The notes under the pieces were generated by a model. It did no database searches, had not been told where the DNA came from, and was given only the letters and a program-made list of their open reading frames with translations. From assembly GCF_000818175.1 (NCBI RefSeq), contig NZ_JTIY01000002.1:1403525-1447173 (forward strand): a stretch of 43,649 nt of DNA. The letters run 5' to 3'. Source of the DNA: Streptomyces sp. AcH 505. GTDB taxonomy: Bacteria; Actinomycetota; Actinomycetes; Streptomycetales; Streptomycetaceae. The number at the start of each line of letters is the position of its first letter. Within the stretch, counting starts at the first letter, position 1. The position numbers and the translations under genes were made by a program. Positions 40,291 through 43,649 of this stretch are shown here, one piece after another.

Positions 40291-43200
40291 ATGGGCTCCC
40301 GTGCCTTTGGCGCGCCGTCTCGGCGTGCCCGCACTCGTGTAAGACGCTCGACTCTGGCCGCTCTGGTGGTGGCGGCGCTCGGTGCGACGGCGCTGCCGGC
40401 GCTGGCCGCGCCGTCCGACCCGCACCCTGCGACCGCGTCGTCGGGGTGGGGCAAGAGCGATCACCCCGTCCAGCCGCCCGTAGTGCCGGCGGGCAGTAAC
40501 ACTCCCGGCCCGTCGGTGGCTCAGGAGGCACCGTCGGCGGCGGTGGAGCAGTGGCGCGCCGCGCAGAAGGAACGTTTCACCAAGGCTCCTGCCGGCAATT
40601 CCCGGTCGGGTGTGTCGCCGGCGACGTCGGAGTATGTGCCGGAGGGTCAGGGGGAGGTGCCCTGGCACAAGTTCTCCGACACGCGGCTGAGTGATGCGCT
40701 GGTGGCGCGGGTTGATCTGTCCGACGGGAACCTGATGCTCGCGGCGACCGACTTCGACATCGCCGGGGTGGGGCAGAAGCTGCAACTGACCCGGACGTAC
40801 AACTCGCTGGACGCGCCGTACGGGGTGATGACGCCGCGCTGGCTGCAGGGCTTCGAGGAGTACGCGGACGTGCGCTCCGACGAGGTCGTCCTCTACGACA
40901 CCACCGGTGACGCGATCCGCTTCCCGCTGGCCACGGGGGGTACGTACACGACGCCGGCCGGGTACTCGAAGGACCTGAAGAAGAACACCGACGGCACGTT
41001 CACCCTGACGGATCGCAAGTCCGGGTCCAAGGACACCTTCGACGCCGGCGGCACCCTCACCCGCATCACCGACCGCAACCACGGTGCCCTGACGATCACC
41101 CAGCATGAAGTGGGCGGCGTCTACCAGGGGTTCAAGGCCGTCGAGACCCGATCCGGGCGCAGCATCGACCTGGTGAAGAGCGACGCGACGCACTGGCGGG
41201 CCACGGACAGTGCCGGGCGCACCGAGGTGTACGAGATCGGCGGTGACGGCAACCTCGTCAAGTCGACCGACACCGACGGCAAAGCCACCGCCTTCGCCTA
41301 CGACAGTAACGACCGGATCACGAAGGTCACCACGCCCGGAGGCCGGGTGACGACCTTCACCTACGACGGCGACAGCCGCGTCACCTCGATGCGCCGCGTC
41401 GCCGACGGCTTCGGCTACGGTCCGACGTGGACCTACGACTACTCCGGCGCCACCCCCTCGGACGCGGGCACCACCACGGAAACTGATCCCGACCGGGACA
41501 AGACCGTGTACACGTACAACGCGGACAACGAGGTCACCAAGGTCACCGACCCGCTGGGCCATATCCGCTCCAGCAGCTACATGAACCACCTGGTGCAGAC
41601 CGCCAGCGACGCCATGGGCACCGGCAGCGGCGGTACCGGTGGCAACGTCACCACCTACGGCTGGGACGCCCGCAACAACCCGTCCTCCGCGAAACTCCCC
41701 ACCGGGGCGACCTCCGCGCTGACCGGATATCAGACGGTGGCCGGGGCTGATCTGCCGGGCAGTTTCACCTCCCCGGACGGGGAGAAGGACAACTACACCT
41801 ACGACACGAGCGGCAACACTCTCTCCGTCGCCTCCACCGGCACGGCCGGTGCCACCCGCTCCTCCACGTACAACCCGGCCTCGCCGACCTGCGGCGGCTT
41901 CGAGGGCCAGCGGTGCACCAGCAAGGACGCCAACAGCAAGACGACGTCCTTCAGCTACGACACCAAGGGCAACCTCAAGGAGGTCACCCCGCCCACGCCG
42001 CTCGGCAAGACCACCTACACCTACGACGCGCTCGGGCGCCCGGAGACGGTCACCGACGGCCGCGGCATCCAGAGCGTCTACGTCTACGACAAGCGCGACC
42101 GGGTCAAGACGGTCTCCTCGACCAACTCCACCGTCCGCTACACCTACGACGCGGACGGCAACCTGACCTCGCGCACCGACCCCACGGGCACCACGGCCTG
42201 GGAGTACGACCCGCTCAACCGCGAGAGCGTGCGGACCCTGCAGGACGGCACCGAGGCGGTCCTGGCCTACACCCCGCGCGGTGACCTCGACTACGCGAGC
42301 GACCCCAACGGCACGACCGACTACACCTGGGACGACGCGGGCCGCCTCACCACCCTGAAGGACCCGGCGAACAAGACCACCAACTACACGTACGACAACA
42401 ACGACGCGCGGACCAAGACCACCTACCCTGGCGGCACCACCCAGACGGTGACCCTGGACAAGTCCAGCCGCCCCACCGCCATCAAGGCCGTCTCAGGCAG
42501 CACCACCCTGGTCGACCTGGGCTACACCTACGGATACGGCACCGGCGCCGCGACGGACGGGACGAAGATCCGCACCCGTATCGACCACGCCACGAACAAA
42601 ACCATCAGCTACACCTACGACTCCCAGAGCCGGCTCTCCTACGCCAAGGAGACCGACACCGCCGGAACCCGCCTCGCCTCGTGGCTGTACTGCTTCGACA
42701 AGGCCGGCAACCAGCTCTCCGCCACCAGCGGAGCGTCCACGACCTGCCCCGCCGCGACCTACACCTACAACGACGCCTCCGAACTCACCGCCAAGGACGG
42801 CTCCACCACCGGCTGGAGCTACGACCAGGCCGGCAACGAGACCGCCGCCGCCTCCACCACCCCGCGCACCGGGGAAACCTGGACGGACTACGACCAGCTC
42901 AAGACCCTGACCACGGGTGGCACCTCCTACCCGGCCCAGTACGCCGGGACGGACAGCAGCGAGCGCACCCAGCTCGGCACCACCGCCTTCCACACCACCG
43001 CCCTCGGCATGACCGGCACGACGACCGGCGGCGCCGACACCGGATTCATCCGGGAACCGGCGGGCACCCTCAACTCCATGCGAGCCGGCGGCAACAGCTA
43101 CTACTACCTCACCGACGCGACCGGGAACGTCCTCGGCCTCGTCAACGACGCCGGAACCCGCACCCATACGTACGCCTACAGCCCCACCGGCACACTCCGC

Positions 43201-43632
43201 ACCACCCCCACCGAATCCACCCCCCAGCCCTACCGGTACGCCGGCACCTACGTCGACCCGACCGGGCTGTACAAGATGGGCGCCCGCTACTACGACCCCA
43301 CCCTCGCCCGCTTCACCCAGCCCGACCCCTCGGGCCAGGAAACCAACCCCTACCTCTACGCCGCCGCCGACCCCATCAACGGAGTGGATCCGACGGGTCT
43401 CTTCAGTCTGGGTGGAAACTTCGGCGCTGCACTTATCGGTGGTTCAGCACTGGTGGTAGGGACACTCCTGGGCGGCCCCGTCGTAGGAGGTGGCGCCGGA
43501 GGATGCCTTGGGGCTTTCGCCAGCGAAATGAACTCCGGCAGTAGTGTGGGCCAGAGTTTCCAGTCATGCGCAATTTGGGGTGGGGTCGGCGCAGTGGCTG
43601 CAGGGGTCCTAGTCTCCCTTCCCAAGGTCTAG
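40291..43632 (+). CDS. Secreted RHS/YD-repeat protein
   Basis: 1113 aa from ATG 40291, with a GGGGGGAAG 6 nt upstream; a GTG at 40234 is possible. Residues 1-40 are a signal peptide (basic start, STLAALVVAALGATALPALA). A DUF6531-like start follows (DLSDGNLMLAATDFDIAGVG, QLTRTYNSLDAPYG), then dozens of YD repeats (YTYDALGRPETVTDG, YTYDADGNLTSRTDP), which fold into a large beta cocoon. The core ends with YDPTLARFTQPDPSGQE, then NPYLYAAADPINGVDPTG, the conserved boundary where RHS proteins carry their toxin tip. Here the tip is only about 75 residues, Gly-rich and hydrophobic (GAALIGGSALVVGTLLGG), with no toxin domain visible. It could be a defective or membrane-acting tip. Confidence 0.9.
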   Translation: MGSRAFGAPSRRARTRVRRSTLAALVVAALGATALPALAAPSDPHPATASSGWGKSDHPVQPPVVPAGSNTPGPSVAQEAPSAAVEQWRAAQKERFTKAPAGNSRSGVSPATSEYVPEGQGEVPWHKFSDTRLSDALVARVDLSDGNLMLAATDFDIAGVGQKLQLTRTYNSLDAPYGVMTPRWLQGFEEYADVRSDEVVLYDTTGDAIRFPLATGGTYTTPAGYSKDLKKNTDGTFTLTDRKSGSKDTFDAGGTLTRITDRNHGALTITQHEVGGVYQGFKAVETRSGRSIDLVKSDATHWRATDSAGRTEVYEIGGDGNLVKSTDTDGKATAFAYDSNDRITKVTTPGGRVTTFTYDGDSRVTSMRRVADGFGYGPTWTYDYSGATPSDAGTTTETDPDRDKTVYTYNADNEVTKVTDPLGHIRSSSYMNHLVQTASDAMGTGSGGTGGNVTTYGWDARNNPSSAKLPTGATSALTGYQTVAGADLPGSFTSPDGEKDNYTYDTSGNTLSVASTGTAGATRSSTYNPASPTCGGFEGQRCTSKDANSKTTSFSYDTKGNLKEVTPPTPLGKTTYTYDALGRPETVTDGRGIQSVYVYDKRDRVKTVSSTNSTVRYTYDADGNLTSRTDPTGTTAWEYDPLNRESVRTLQDGTEAVLAYTPRGDLDYASDPNGTTDYTWDDAGRLTTLKDPANKTTNYTYDNNDARTKTTYPGGTTQTVTLDKSSRPTAIKAVSGSTTLVDLGYTYGYGTGAATDGTKIRTRIDHATNKTISYTYDSQSRLSYAKETDTAGTRLASWLYCFDKAGNQLSATSGASTTCPAATYTYNDASELTAKDGSTTGWSYDQAGNETAAASTTPRTGETWTDYDQLKTLTTGGTSYPAQYAGTDSSERTQLGTTAFHTTALGMTGTTTGGADTGFIREPAGTLNSMRAGGNSYYYLTDATGNVLGLVNDAGTRTHTYAYSPTGTLRTTPTESTPQPYRYAGTYVDPTGLYKMGARYYDPTLARFTQPDPSGQETNPYLYAAADPINGVDPTGLFSLGGNFGAALIGGSALVVGTLLGGPVVGGGAGGCLGAFASEMNSGSSVGQSFQSCAIWGGVGAVAAGVLVSLPKV

Positions 43633-43649
43633 AAAATCTCATTCAGATA

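Noticed and set aside
1..43649. CRISPR arrays, tRNA, rRNA, riboswitches
   Set aside because: No array-like repeats, rRNA, canonical tRNA fold or known aptamer sequence noticed.

Overview
The window is high-GC actinobacterial DNA and almost certainly Streptomyces: GTG/TTG starts, 4-bp ATGA/GTGA gene overlaps, DUF397, XRE-DUF5753, DUF3892, DUF6083, SsgA-like, AbiTii and Tpg-type families. There are no rRNA, tRNA, ribosomal or central-metabolism genes. The content (a Tpg-like telomere terminal protein, a Mu/Tn7-like transposition operon, a family-B-polymerase-like protein, several HTH regulators, an FBH1-type helicase, defence-like genes and decayed genes) fits a linear plasmid or a chromosome-arm accessory region. 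I cannot tell which from sequence alone.

Layout. 0.3-4.1 kb (minus): a NACHT-HEAT NLR-type ATPase with a small two-helix membrane protein; both carry the same approx. 26-residue Gly/Ala/Val motif. 4.4-8.0 kb (plus): a sigma-like protein, an HTH protein and an ImmA/IrrE zinc protease with a Cys-rich tail, then DUF3892 and a 43-aa basic protein. 8.1-9.1 kb (minus): a protein with a HEPN RX4H motif. 9.1-10.26 kb: no gene seen. 10.26-16.2 kb (plus): a small DNA-binding-like protein, a DDE transposase (TnsB/MuA/TniA type), an AAA ATPase with an N-terminal Mu-C-like barrel, a second AAA ATPase, a third protein that reads as a degenerate AAA pseudo-ATPase, and a Tpg-like terminal protein. 16.2-17.7 kb: a GIY-YIG-like fusion. 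18.3 kb: a secreted HNH nuclease. 19.5-23.1 kb: an HTH protein, a 722-aa protein with divergent family-B DNA polymerase motifs, and another HTH protein. 23.5-25.5 kb: DUF397 plus a membrane protein, convergent with XRE-DUF5753 plus a coiled-coil membrane protein. 25.5-26.75 kb: mostly non-coding, with a frameshifted ATPase remnant. 26.75-28.2 kb: a small protein, an ECF sigma factor and a third protein. 28.5-30.7 kb: a small protein, a LexA-type HTH protein and two tandem AbiTii proteins. 31.4-34.3 kb: a small membrane protein, a sigma-like regulator, a decayed partner and an SsgA-like protein. 34.4-38.8 kb: a divergent plasmid-type module (Cys-rich protein, HTH regulator, three-site palindromic operator, DUF6083, RHH protein, FBH1-like helicase). 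39.5 kb: a small membrane protein. 40.3-43.6 kb: a secreted RHS/YD-repeat protein.

Most notable points. (1) The transposition operon ends in a linear-replicon terminal protein and includes what looks like a dead ATPase. (2) The polymerase-like protein would be a natural partner for terminal-protein biology, though nothing shows that it is active. (3) The NLR and its small partner share a motif in the arrangement known for bacterial amyloid-signalling pairs. All three are read from sequence and need profile searches and experiments.
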